Shown here piece after piece: positions 1 to 8,766 of a DNA stretch of 64,000 nucleotides. The position numbers were made by a program, and so were the translations under genes. Numbering within the stretch: the stretch's first letter is position 1; each line of letters begins with the position of its first letter. The stretch spans positions 1 to 64,000 of the forward strand of contig CBFHLR010000015.1 in NCBI GenBank assembly GCA_965656715.1, read 5' to 3'. The notes under the pieces were generated by a model. That model worked only from the letters and a program-made list of their open reading frames with translations. It was not told the DNA's origin and ran no database searches. Source of the DNA: Coraliomargarita sp965656715. GTDB taxonomy: Bacteria; Verrucomicrobiota; Verrucomicrobiia; Opitutales; Coraliomargaritaceae.

Positions 1-951
1 GTCGATGTTAAGTTGTTTAAGCGCGTCGCGAATGGTTCCGACCGAATCATCGAGCGCCTTAATCATGCCCGCATAAGTCGGGTTGTCTTGCCCGTTCCAG
101 CCACGGGTCTTCTTTGTTTCAAAATGCGCCACATCCTCCGGCTTGGCCTGAATCGGGTCGTGCACCGCAAAGTGCGCGAGATAGAGCAGGAATGGTTGCT
201 CGGGTTGTTCTTTGACATGTTGGCGTATCCAGTCGGTTCCCAGCAGAGTCAGATCGTCGGTCAGATAATCGGCCTGCGCGGGCGGACCGGGATGATGCCA
301 TCTTCCGCGAACCCCTTTATGGTATTTTGACCAGCCTTCGTCCTCATAGGCGATCGGCTCAAATCCGAAATCTTGCGGACGATGTCCTTCGATATTGTCA
401 TCTCCGATATGCCACTTCCCTAGAAAGGCGCTGCGATAGTCCGGCAGCATTTCCGCCAGCGAGTAGACCTTCTCGCCCCTGCTATCCGGCAATCCGTTCG
501 GCAGTGCGTATTTCCTAGAGCCCGTATCGAGCGGCAAGCTGGCGGATTCTGCGGGCAACTTATCATGTAGCTGATAGTCGGCTGGCGGCTCCAGCCCTTT
601 ACGCGCATAGGTGGAGCGTCCTGCCCGAAATGCACAGGCATTATTGAACCCGAAAGTCGCCCCGTTACGGCCAGTCACAATTGTCGCGCGCGACGGCGTG
701 CAGAGAGGCATGCTGTAGCAACGCGAAAAGGCGACGCCCTCCTTCGCCAGCTGATTCAAGTGCGGGGTCTCATAAAACTGCTTTTCCGCCGGCGTCCCGG
801 TGGCGAACTCAGCGGTCGGGTTGATATCCATCCAGCCCAAATCATCCGCCATAATCAAAACGATATTGGGGCGCTCAGTTGCGGCGGCTGCAGTTACACT
901 AGCCGCAACCAACAAGCCGATGTTGAACCAATTACACATCATAGTCATCAT
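1..951 (-). CDS. S1-type sulfatase, 3' end outside the window
   Basis: Secreted type I sulfatase expected to remove sulfate esters from a glycan in the periplasm or outside the cell. I translated the minus strand directly: five Met/Thr start-region residues (ATG at 951, 948, 942 and 939 in one frame), a hydrophobic signal peptide ending in an Ala-rich stretch, then RPNIVLIMADDLGW (metal-binding Asp pair) and the formylglycine site LCTPSRAT with Cys near residue 84. GKWHIG and the HFAVHDP region follow. An AGGA lies about 8 bases before the ATG at 942, so 942 may be the true start. It begins one base after the stop of the upstream sulfatase and is the last visible gene of the operon that starts at 11634. 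The frame is open to the window edge, so the C-terminus is missing. Confidence 0.93.
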   Translation of the reverse strand, partial: MMTMMCNWFNIGLLVAASVTAAAATERPNIVLIMADDLGWMDINPTAEFATGTPAEKQFYETPHLNQLAKEGVAFSRCYSMPLCTPSRATIVTGRNGATFGFNNACAFRAGRSTYARKGLEPPADYQLHDKLPAESASLPLDTGSRKYALPNGLPDSRGEKVYSLAEMLPDYRSAFLGKWHIGDDNIEGHRPQDFGFEPIAYEDEGWSKYHKGVRGRWHHPGPPAQADYLTDDLTLLGTDWIRQHVKEQPEQPFLLYLAHFAVHDPIQAKPEDVAHFETKKTRGWNGQDNPTYAGMIKALDDSVGTIRDALKQLNID

Positions 952-952
952 C

Positions 953-2728
953 CTACTTGTTCAGTGCCATTGTCAGCACTTCAGCAATTGCAGTCCCGGG
1001 CTTTGCATCATCGGCCACAGCCAACGAGAGTGGCGAACGGCCTTCCGGTAAGCGGACTGGTCCAAAGACAATCTGATCAGCCGAACGGTTTTTGACGGGA
1101 ACGGATTTTCCGCCCACCAGCAAGCTGATCGGCGCGCATTGATCAAAGCCCGTCCCTGTAATTTCAACCGAAACCGTGAGCGGCTTTTGCACCTCAACGG
1201 CATAATCGGCTCGATCGCCGGGATATTGGAAGCCTTTCACACCTCCGAGAAAATCATGCATGTCCATTTTACCTGTCAGCAGCAAAGGCTGCAGCACCTG
1301 AATACTCCAAGTGTCCTCATCCAGAATATCGGCATTATTGATTTTCAGCTGCCGCATTTGGAAGGTGCGGTTTTGCATGGCAATCGCATCCCACTGTGCA
1401 CGAGCGCGCGCGGCCATCGCATTGGTGCGTTCCGGCATGCTTTTACTAAGGTCGGCTTTCTCGGTTGGATCGGCTTCCATGTCGTATATTCGAAGCACTC
1501 CGCCCGGCAGGTGATGGAATTTATATTTTCCGTTGCGTAGAATCGTGTGCAGCGAGGTGTAGCTCAGCGATTGCATGTCGGGTGTATTCGCACCCTCGCC
1601 GACCGGCACTCCCGGCCCGCCCGTGGCCACGCGGAAGATGTCGCGATCATCGGTAAACCTGCTATTTTCAAGCGAGCCAGCAAAGCTCTGGCCTGCAAAC
1701 GGGAAATGCTGCGGATGTTTGTCTTCCGGGATCTCTGCGAGCTCCAGCAACGTAGGCAACACATCCTCCACGCCGACCGGCTGTTTGCGAAGTCCCGGCT
1801 CAATGTGACCGGGCCAGCGCACCAGTAGCGGGCTGCGGATTCCGTTATCCCACACCTCGCCCTTGCGGCCGACCAGCGACAGCGGGTTACGAATCCCCCA
1901 ATCCGGCGAATGCGGACGCTTATCTTCCCAGTTTTCCCAAACCCCCATCTCCTGGTTGTCCATCGCATCCAGCGAGCCGTTGTCGCTCATAAACAAAACA
2001 ATTGTGTTCTCCGCCTGACCGGCGTCATCGAGTGCTTGCAACAAGCGCGCGATCTGGTCGTCCATCTGCTTAATCGAGCCATAGCATTGCGCGATATCTT
2101 CCGAATACCCCTTTTGACGAAAGGGCTCAGCATACGATTCCGGTGAAACCCAGGGCAGGTGCGGAATAATATAAGCAACCAACGATAGCCAAGGCTCGTC
2201 GCCCGCTTGATTGATTTTCTCAATCGCGGCATCGGTAATATGCTCGGCAGTCCAGCCTTCGTCTACCTTATGGGCGTAGCCCCTTCCATAGCCTTCGAAA
2301 AACGAATCAAAGCCCCGATCGATCGGAGTCATCTCCATCATTTCCAAGCCGCCATCCATTTTGCCAAAGGCCCAAGTATGATAGCCGGATGGTGTGAAAA
2401 AGCGAGGGATGAGTGTTTCATCGCGCCGCACCTTACCGCGCGAACCGACGCCCCAGACGCCAGTCTCGAGGTAGTTGCGCCCGGTAAACAGCGACACCCG
2501 GGTCGGTGTGCAAGCCGGCCCCACCATTAAGTAGGGAAAGAACGCCGACTCTTTTGACAGTCGGTCAATCGCCGGCGTCTGCACGACCTCATTTCCGGTA
2601 AAACCGAAATCGCCGTAGCCCTGATCGTCCGAGATGATCAGCAAGACATTAGGCTTACGCTCCGCCCCTGAGGCACACGAAACGGCCAAGCCCAACATCA
2701 ACAACCATTGAAAACATTTTTTCATCAT
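953..2728 (-). CDS. S1-type sulfatase, 591 aa
   Basis: Secreted sulfatase. A signal peptide (about residues 1-21) precedes PNVLLIISDDQGYGD (metal site) and the formylglycine motif CTPTR at Cys73. The usual GKWHLG is GKMDGG here, so the His that normally contacts sulfate is replaced. HLPW and SDNGS supply the later active-site segments. The C-terminal 90 or so residues form an extra beta-rich domain shared with the neighbour at 2730-4529, where the overall sequence is also closely related. The two look like a tandem duplication. The spacing to the upstream gene is one base, so they are almost certainly co-transcribed. The subfamily number cannot be assigned by eye. Confidence 0.95.
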   Translation of the reverse strand: MMKKCFQWLLMLGLAVSCASGAERKPNVLLIISDDQGYGDFGFTGNEVVQTPAIDRLSKESAFFPYLMVGPACTPTRVSLFTGRNYLETGVWGVGSRGKVRRDETLIPRFFTPSGYHTWAFGKMDGGLEMMEMTPIDRGFDSFFEGYGRGYAHKVDEGWTAEHITDAAIEKINQAGDEPWLSLVAYIIPHLPWVSPESYAEPFRQKGYSEDIAQCYGSIKQMDDQIARLLQALDDAGQAENTIVLFMSDNGSLDAMDNQEMGVWENWEDKRPHSPDWGIRNPLSLVGRKGEVWDNGIRSPLLVRWPGHIEPGLRKQPVGVEDVLPTLLELAEIPEDKHPQHFPFAGQSFAGSLENSRFTDDRDIFRVATGGPGVPVGEGANTPDMQSLSYTSLHTILRNGKYKFHHLPGGVLRIYDMEADPTEKADLSKSMPERTNAMAARARAQWDAIAMQNRTFQMRQLKINNADILDEDTWSIQVLQPLLLTGKMDMHDFLGGVKGFQYPGDRADYAVEVQKPLTVSVEITGTGFDQCAPISLLVGGKSVPVKNRSADQIVFGPVRLPEGRSPLSLAVADDAKPGTAIAEVLTMALNK

Positions 2729-2729
2729 C

Positions 2730-4529
2730 TTACTGCTCCAGCTCCAGCTTCACAAAAACCACTTTACCTGCGTCTGATCCCGCTTTGGCATCCGCTGCAA
2801 CCGCCAACGAGAGCGGCACGCTTCCGGCCGGCAGGGTAACCGGACCGAACACCAACTCTTCTGCGGAGCGGCTCTTCGCCTGGACTGTTTTGCCGTCGAC
2901 CAACAGGTCGATCGTGGCGCATTTATCCAGATTTTTACCCGTCGCAACAAAAGACACAGTCAATGATTTCTGCACATCCAGTGTGTAGTCGGAGCGGTCA
3001 CCGGGATTGCGGAATCCAAGCACTCCACCGTAAAAGTCGGACAGCATTTTCCCCTCAAAACTTTGCGCACGATTCGCTTGAAGCAGCCAGGATTTGGCCC
3101 AGCGATCGACATTGTCGATCTTTAGCTGACGCATCGGAAAGGTGCGGTTACGCGAAGCGAGATCATCCCAGCGTGCGCGACAGCGTGCGGCCATCGCCTC
3201 CGTGCGCTCGGGCATCGTTGCGCTGAGGTCATTCTTCTCACCCGGGTCGTTTTTCAAATCGTATAGACGCAAGCGCCCACCGGGCAGGTGATGAAACTTA
3301 TACTGCCCATTGCGCAGAACCGTGTGCAGTTTGCTGTAATCCACCTCACGGGCATCTTCGATGATTTTTGTCGAGGTCACATCGCCGGGATGCCCGGGCC
3401 CATCCAGTGCGAGGCGGAAAATATCGCGGTCTTCCGTGTAGTTCGAATCTTCGAGCGAGGGACGGATGCTCTTGCCGTCAAAGGGCATATGCTGCGGTTG
3501 CTTCGCTTCAGAAATCTGCGTGAGGTCGAGTAAGGTCGGCAGTAAATCCTCCACCCGGACAACATGATCACGGACACCCGGCTTAATTTTACCCGGCCAG
3601 CGCACCAGCAGCGGACTACGGATACCGCCGTCCCAGACCTCGGCTTTGGCGCCGGTTAAGTCGCAGGCGTTGCGTAGTTTCCAATCATCCGTGAACTTGG
3701 CGTCTGCAAAGTTATTATTGACGTAAGCCGGCGTATTTTCGGTCGCCCCGTTGTCGCTCAAAAAGAGCACGATCGTATTGTCTTCCTGACCCGCCTCGCG
3801 AATCGCATCGAGCAGGCGTCCGATTTGATCGTCCATCTGTTTGATCGATCCATAACACTGCGCGAAGGTTTCAGAGAAGCCCTGTTCGCGATAAGGGTCG
3901 GCGTAGGAATCCGGACACTCCCACGGCAAGTGTGGAATGATGTAAGCCATGTAGGCCAACCACGGTTCATCGCCCGACTCCTTGATCTTTTGAATCGCCG
4001 CATCCGTGATCAACTCAGCCGACCAACCGTCGGTCCAAACCCCGCCTTTCGGCGTGCAGAGTAGCGGGCGCTGTTGCTTGTAGCCACCGCCGATTCCACA
4101 GAACCAGTCGAACCCACGTGCAACGGGATCGAGCTCCATCATTTTGGTGCCATCCCACTTGCCAAACAACCAAGTATGATAGCCCGACGGATTGAAGAAC
4201 GCCGGCATCAGCACTTCGTCGCGTCGCACATCACCGCGCGAACCGACGCCCCAGACGCCGACATCCAAATGGTTGCGACCGGTCATCAGCGAGGAGCGCG
4301 TCGGCGTGCAGGCAGGTGCCACCACCAGGTGCGGATAGAAGGCGCCGTCCTTCGACAACTGGTCGAGCACCGGCGTATCCGCCAATTTGTTGCCCGTAAA
4401 ACCGAAATCCCCATAGCCCTGATCATCCGAGATGATCAGCAATATATTCGGCTGACGCGTTGCCGCGCCCAATGAGGCACTGCACAGCGCAAGCGCACCC
4501 AAAAACACACCTTTAAATACCTTCTTCAT
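2730..4529 (-). CDS. S1-type sulfatase, 599 aa, paralogue of its downstream neighbour
   Basis: Secreted sulfatase with signal peptide (about residues 1-22), PNILLIISDDQGYGD, formylglycine motif CTPTR at Cys74, GKWDGT in place of GKWHLG, IIPHLPW and LSDNGA. It is colinear with the 953-2728 product across its whole length, including the beta-rich C-terminal domain. Differences cluster around residues 150-165 (a CGIGGGYKQQ insert) and 270-300, which in S1 enzymes often line the substrate pocket. The pair may therefore act on different sulfate positions. This last point is inference. Confidence 0.95.
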   Translation of the reverse strand: MKKVFKGVFLGALALCSASLGAATRQPNILLIISDDQGYGDFGFTGNKLADTPVLDQLSKDGAFYPHLVVAPACTPTRSSLMTGRNHLDVGVWGVGSRGDVRRDEVLMPAFFNPSGYHTWLFGKWDGTKMMELDPVARGFDWFCGIGGGYKQQRPLLCTPKGGVWTDGWSAELITDAAIQKIKESGDEPWLAYMAYIIPHLPWECPDSYADPYREQGFSETFAQCYGSIKQMDDQIGRLLDAIREAGQEDNTIVLFLSDNGATENTPAYVNNNFADAKFTDDWKLRNACDLTGAKAEVWDGGIRSPLLVRWPGKIKPGVRDHVVRVEDLLPTLLDLTQISEAKQPQHMPFDGKSIRPSLEDSNYTEDRDIFRLALDGPGHPGDVTSTKIIEDAREVDYSKLHTVLRNGQYKFHHLPGGRLRLYDLKNDPGEKNDLSATMPERTEAMAARCRARWDDLASRNRTFPMRQLKIDNVDRWAKSWLLQANRAQSFEGKMLSDFYGGVLGFRNPGDRSDYTLDVQKSLTVSFVATGKNLDKCATIDLLVDGKTVQAKSRSAEELVFGPVTLPAGSVPLSLAVAADAKAGSDAGKVVFVKLELEQ

Positions 4530-4562
4530 GATTTAATAAACGATACCTTTTGACGCCACTCG

Positions 4563-5999
4563 CTACTTGACCTGAGACAGTTCTTTTTTGAGTCGGTCGA
4601 CAATTTCGGGATGCTGCGAGAATACATTGTTCGTTTCGGATGGATCGTTTTCCAGATCATAGAGCTGATCGCTATTTTCAGAGACACGCTTGGTCGGGTT
4701 TTGTGCGTCGTGTTCGACATATTTCCATTTCCCCAAACGAATGGAAAAGATAGAATTTGAAGTGCGCGCCGGAGCAATAGTGCGCGGCGACTTGCTGTCC
4801 TTCCCCGTCCAGACCGACCAGAAACTCAGACTGTCGATCGCGCTTTCGGGAGCAGCGACTTCGAACAAGTCCGCAAAGGTGGCAAATAGATCCGTGATGC
4901 AGAATAAATCCTCATTGATTTTTCCAGCCGGAATATGATTTGGCCAACTGACAATAAACGGTATGCGATTACCGCCTTCATAAACCGCGTGCTTACCTTC
5001 CCGCAATTCGCCATTGCTCAAGTGCCCGGCGTCATAGGTCTCCCACATCGGTTCCAGCTTCCACTTCTTGGCAAAGTTCTCATCCTTGGCTACCACTGCG
5101 CCATTGTCGCTGGTGAAAATGATGAGCGTATTATCCAGACGTCCGGTTTTGCGTAATGCAGCGACCAACTCGCCGACCTGCCAGTCGAGCTCATGCACAA
5201 AATCGCCGTAAACACCACAGTCGCTGGTGCCAATGAACTGCTTGGCCGGAGTGATCGGCTTATGCGGAACAGTCGATGCGAAATAGAGAAAAAGCGGTTT
5301 ATCGCTCGGAGCAGACTCAATGTATTCGACCGCTTTGAGTGTGGTATCCTGCCCCACTTCGTCCTCTTTGTAGAGCACGTCCGGGCTCCACGGAGTCACC
5401 TTCTTGCCCTTGATCGTGATCGTATCATTCGGGCCGCGCCCGACGAAGCGATCGTTTTCAATATAAAAGGCCGGTTCGTTAAACACATTGGCGGCAAGAC
5501 CGAAGAAATAGTCAAAGCCGGAGGCCAGCGGGCCGCCTTCAATCGTCGGGCGATTCCAGTCGTAGCGATCCGTCGGAGAGTCTCCGTATCCGACACCGAC
5601 ATGCCATTTACCGAAGGCCGCGGTGCGGTAGCCATTCTCCTGAAAAAACTTTGGAAGCGGTGTAATGCCCTCCTCAAGCAGTGCATTTGGCGAGGCGGGA
5701 CCGATCACCCCTTTGACCGGGTGGAGCGGACTGCGCCACCAGTAGCGCCCCGTCAACAGGCTGACTCGCGACTGCGAACAGGTGGATGATGAGGTGTAGG
5801 CATTCGTAAAGCGCAGCCCCTGATCAGCAAGGCGGTCAATATGCGGCGTTTGCAACTTGGTCGCGCCATAGCAGCCCACATCTCCATAACCAAGGTCATC
5901 CGCAAAAACCACCAACACATTCGGCTGCTGATTCGCTGCAAAAACTGTATTTGCCGAAACAATCAACCCGGCAAGGATCCATTTATAGCTCTTTCTCAT
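4563..5999 (-). CDS. S1-type sulfatase with C-S-Q-S-R active-site motif
   Basis: Secreted sulfatase of 478 residues from the ATG at 5999. An in-frame ATG at 6020 would overlap the upstream gene by 16 bases, and 5999 gives a clean signal peptide (MRKSYKWILAGLI). The metal site is FADDLGYGDVG, and GKWHVGVG and VPHKP are typical. The formylglycine site reads CSQSR (Cys74), with Gln where the maturation consensus C-x-P/A-x-R has Pro or Ala. The enzyme is otherwise canonical. Such enzymes can act as arylsulfatase A- or N-acetylgalactosamine-6-sulfatase-like exo-sulfatases, but the sugar is not identifiable here. Fifth sulfatase in the operon read from 11634. Confidence 0.94.
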   Translation of the reverse strand: MRKSYKWILAGLIVSANTVFAANQQPNVLVVFADDLGYGDVGCYGATKLQTPHIDRLADQGLRFTNAYTSSSTCSQSRVSLLTGRYWWRSPLHPVKGVIGPASPNALLEEGITPLPKFFQENGYRTAAFGKWHVGVGYGDSPTDRYDWNRPTIEGGPLASGFDYFFGLAANVFNEPAFYIENDRFVGRGPNDTITIKGKKVTPWSPDVLYKEDEVGQDTTLKAVEYIESAPSDKPLFLYFASTVPHKPITPAKQFIGTSDCGVYGDFVHELDWQVGELVAALRKTGRLDNTLIIFTSDNGAVVAKDENFAKKWKLEPMWETYDAGHLSNGELREGKHAVYEGGNRIPFIVSWPNHIPAGKINEDLFCITDLFATFADLFEVAAPESAIDSLSFWSVWTGKDSKSPRTIAPARTSNSIFSIRLGKWKYVEHDAQNPTKRVSENSDQLYDLENDPSETNNVFSQHPEIVDRLKKELSQVK

Positions 6000-6004
6000 A
6001 GTCG

Positions 6005-7330
6005 TTATTGCTTTAACCATGCCTTGATCATGGCTGTGAGTGCTTTCACTTTTTCCGGATTGGATGCGGCGAGATCCGTCCGGTCATCCGGATCGTTTTT
6101 CAAATCGTAAAGTTCATTTGTGCCGGGACGGGCGATCAACTTATCCCAGCCATCGATCACGACGCGCGCCTCCAAGCCATCGTCCAGATTATCCAGCCGA
6201 TCAATGTTGCTGTCGTGCTGGTAGACATCCACGAAGATGCGGTCGCGTTTAGCGAGTGCCTGCGGATCCCGCAAGTCGAGCCCCGTCATCGCTGACGGCG
6301 GCTGAATGCCACAGGCGTGTAGAATGGTGGTGGCGACGTCGATGTTGCTGGCGAGTATCTCCGTTTCGCGCTGTGGCTGTATCACGTTCGCATGCGTCAC
6401 AAAGATCGGTGTGCGGATGCCCATCTCGGTCGCTTCACGCTTAGAGCGGGTAGATCTGCCAACATTCTCCGGATCCGGCAGCCAGCCGTTATCGCAGGTG
6501 TAGACAAAGATGGTATTCTCGTAGAGCCCCTGTTCTTTCAGGTGATCAACGAGCTGACCGCAGGTTTCATCGAACCAATCGACGTTCGCCCAGTATTTGG
6601 CGGTCGGCTTATCGGGTGCGATCGCCTTGTATTTGTTGTAGAACCGTTCCGGTGCATTGTGCGGAGAGTGCGGCAGATAGACGCCATACCAAATAAAGAA
6701 CGGTTGGTCGTTCTGCTGCGCCTTTGCCACAAAGTCGACAATCGGCTGCATCGTGCTGCGCCCAATTTTCAGCCCCTGATCTCCATGTCGGCCGCCACGG
6801 CTTGGGTCGCCGTGAGTCATCGCATCGGTGAATCCGTGCTCCAGTGGATTGCCTTCCCACCACTTGCCGGTCTGCAGGGTTGCATAGCCGTTTTCCTCAA
6901 GCAGCTTAACCATGGATGGCGCGTTGGCCATCGGCGCAGTCATTTGATTGCGCATTTGCACCCACTTTGCCTTCATCGCTTCGTTGCCGGGCTGATTCAT
7001 CTTTTTCTTGGTGAATCCCTTCGGCATCACCGGGTCATTCCCACGGATGCCGGTCTCGTGCGGATACAGTCCCGAGACAAGACTTGCCAGCGAGGGGCGA
7101 CATAGCGGCGCAGTCACATAGCCGCGCTCATAGAGCAGGCCTTCGGACGCCAAGCGATCGAGATTCGGCGTCTGCACATGAGGATGCCCCATGAATCCGT
7201 AATCCAACCAGCCTTGATCGTCGCTCAATAAAAAGACGACATTAGGCCTGCTTTCTGCCTGTAGCACTCCAGCAAGAATGGCGAGTAATCCAATAATCAG
7301 TTTGTTCATTCTAATATTACAATCATTCAT
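6005..7330 (-). CDS. S1-type sulfatase-like protein with C-R-P-S-L motif (copy 1)
   Basis: Secreted sulfatase-fold protein of 441 residues. The start at 7330 is preceded by AGGGGGA at about 6 bases. An in-frame ATG at 7309 would give a more typical signal peptide. LLSDDQGW supplies the metal site. The nucleophile motif is CRPSL (Cys77), with Leu where Arg is normally required for formylglycine formation, and GKWWEG replaces GKWHLG. YLPHSPHNAP and YTCDNGW are present. It is strongly similar along its length to the 7410-8729 product, and both share the same two substitutions. The changes therefore look like a subfamily trait and not decay. Activity cannot be assumed. Confidence 0.93.
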   Translation of the reverse strand: MNDCNIRMNKLIIGLLAILAGVLQAESRPNVVFLLSDDQGWLDYGFMGHPHVQTPNLDRLASEGLLYERGYVTAPLCRPSLASLVSGLYPHETGIRGNDPVMPKGFTKKKMNQPGNEAMKAKWVQMRNQMTAPMANAPSMVKLLEENGYATLQTGKWWEGNPLEHGFTDAMTHGDPSRGGRHGDQGLKIGRSTMQPIVDFVAKAQQNDQPFFIWYGVYLPHSPHNAPERFYNKYKAIAPDKPTAKYWANVDWFDETCGQLVDHLKEQGLYENTIFVYTCDNGWLPDPENVGRSTRSKREATEMGIRTPIFVTHANVIQPQRETEILASNIDVATTILHACGIQPPSAMTGLDLRDPQALAKRDRIFVDVYQHDSNIDRLDNLDDGLEARVVIDGWDKLIARPGTNELYDLKNDPDDRTDLAASNPEKVKALTAMIKAWLKQ

Positions 7331-7409
7331 TTAAATCCCCCTGGCGCAGTTTTGCAACCTTGAATTGCGACTCCATAAACGCAGCTACATTTCGGGTTCA
7401 AAGCGTCCT

Positions 7410-8729
7410 TTATTGGTTGAGCCATGCCTCGATCATGGCCGAGAGTTCTTTAACTTTTTCCGGATTGGATGCGGCGAGATCCGTCCGGTCATCCGGATCG
7501 TTTTTGAGGTCGAAGAGCTGACTTTTCTTGGGGCGAGCGATCAACTTATCCCAGCCATCGATCACCACACGGGCATCCAAACCTGCATCCAAGTCAGCGA
7601 GATGGTCGATATTGCTGCGCCCCTTATAAACATCTACAAAGATGCGGTCACGTTTGGCAAGCGCCTCGGGATCCCTTAAGTCGAGCCCCGTCATCGCTGC
7701 CGGCGGAGTGATGCCGCAGGCATGTAGGATCGTGGTGGCAACATCGATGTTGCTGGCAAGAATCTCTGCTTCGCGACGCGGCTCGATGGCTCCGGGATGC
7801 GTGACAAAAATCGGTGTGCGAATCCCCATTTCGGTCGCTTCGCGTTTGGAACGGATAGAGTCGCCGATCTTTTCCGGGTTCTGCAGCCAGCCGTTATCGC
7901 AGGTGTAAACAAAGAGAGTGTTTTCGTAGAGCCCCTGCTCTTTCAGGTGGTCGATGAGCTGGCCACAGGTTTCATCGAGCCACTCCACATTCGCCCAGTA
8001 TTTCGCCGTGGGTTCATTGGGCGCGATGTCTTTGTATTTATTATAAAGCCGCTCGGGCGCATTGTGCGGCGTGTGCGGTAAATAGACACCATACCAGATA
8101 AAGAACGGCTGATCATTTGCCTGTGCCTTTGCGACAAAGTCGACAATCGGCTGCATGGTTTTGCGCCCAATTAATAGCCCATCGTCACCATGCCGCCCGT
8201 CCTTAGCCGGATCGCCGTGGGTCATCGCATCGGTAAAGCCGTGGTCCAGCGGATTCCCCTCCCACCATTTTCCGGTTTGCAGGGTCAGGTAGCCATGCTC
8301 CTTGAGTGACTTCACCATGGATGGCTTATCCAGCATCGGTGCGGTCATCCGATTCCGGATGTCCACCCACTGCGCTCTCAGCTCGTCGTTACCAGGCTTC
8401 AGGTAGGCTGTCTTTGGCAAGGGCAACACGGGGTCATTCCCGCGAATGCCGGTCTCGTGCGGATACAGCCCCGTCACCAGACTGGCCAGCGAAGGACGGC
8501 ACAGCGGCGCAGTCACATAGCCACGTTCATACAGCAAACCTTCGGAAGCCAAACGGTCGAGATTCGGCGTCTGCACATGCGGGTGCCCCATAAATCCGTA
8601 ATCCGACCAGCCCTGATCGTCGCTTAATAAAAAGACCACATTCGGCCTTTTTTCTGCGTATGCCACCCCAGCAAGGATGGCGAGTAGTCCAACGAATAGT
8701 TTATTCATTTTTGTATAATAGCTTCTCAT
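7410..8729 (-). CDS. S1-type sulfatase-like protein with C-R-P-S-L motif (copy 2)
   Basis: Secreted, 439 residues, tandem paralogue of the 6005-7330 gene. Its active-site features are LLSDDQGWSD, CRPSL at Cys77, GKWWEGNP, YLPHTPHNAP and YTCDNGW. A possible alternative start is the ATG at 8708, directly before the hydrophobic signal core MNKLFVGLLAILAGVAYA. It is the first sulfatase after the GH2 gene in this operon (38 bases after its stop). The two copies differ mostly in the C-terminal third, near the stretch after CGI-PPAAMTGLDL. Confidence 0.93.
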   Translation of the reverse strand: MRSYYTKMNKLFVGLLAILAGVAYAEKRPNVVFLLSDDQGWSDYGFMGHPHVQTPNLDRLASEGLLYERGYVTAPLCRPSLASLVTGLYPHETGIRGNDPVLPLPKTAYLKPGNDELRAQWVDIRNRMTAPMLDKPSMVKSLKEHGYLTLQTGKWWEGNPLDHGFTDAMTHGDPAKDGRHGDDGLLIGRKTMQPIVDFVAKAQANDQPFFIWYGVYLPHTPHNAPERLYNKYKDIAPNEPTAKYWANVEWLDETCGQLIDHLKEQGLYENTLFVYTCDNGWLQNPEKIGDSIRSKREATEMGIRTPIFVTHPGAIEPRREAEILASNIDVATTILHACGITPPAAMTGLDLRDPEALAKRDRIFVDVYKGRSNIDHLADLDAGLDARVVIDGWDKLIARPKKSQLFDLKNDPDDRTDLAASNPEKVKELSAMIEAWLNQ

Positions 8730-8766
8730 TCGAATTCACTCACTTCAGTTTCGTCATCTCTAATGA

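Noticed and set aside
6005..8729. Calling the two C-R-P-S-L sulfatases pseudogenes
   Set aside because: Both are full length with the remaining active-site segments intact and share the changes, which indicates a conserved subfamily.
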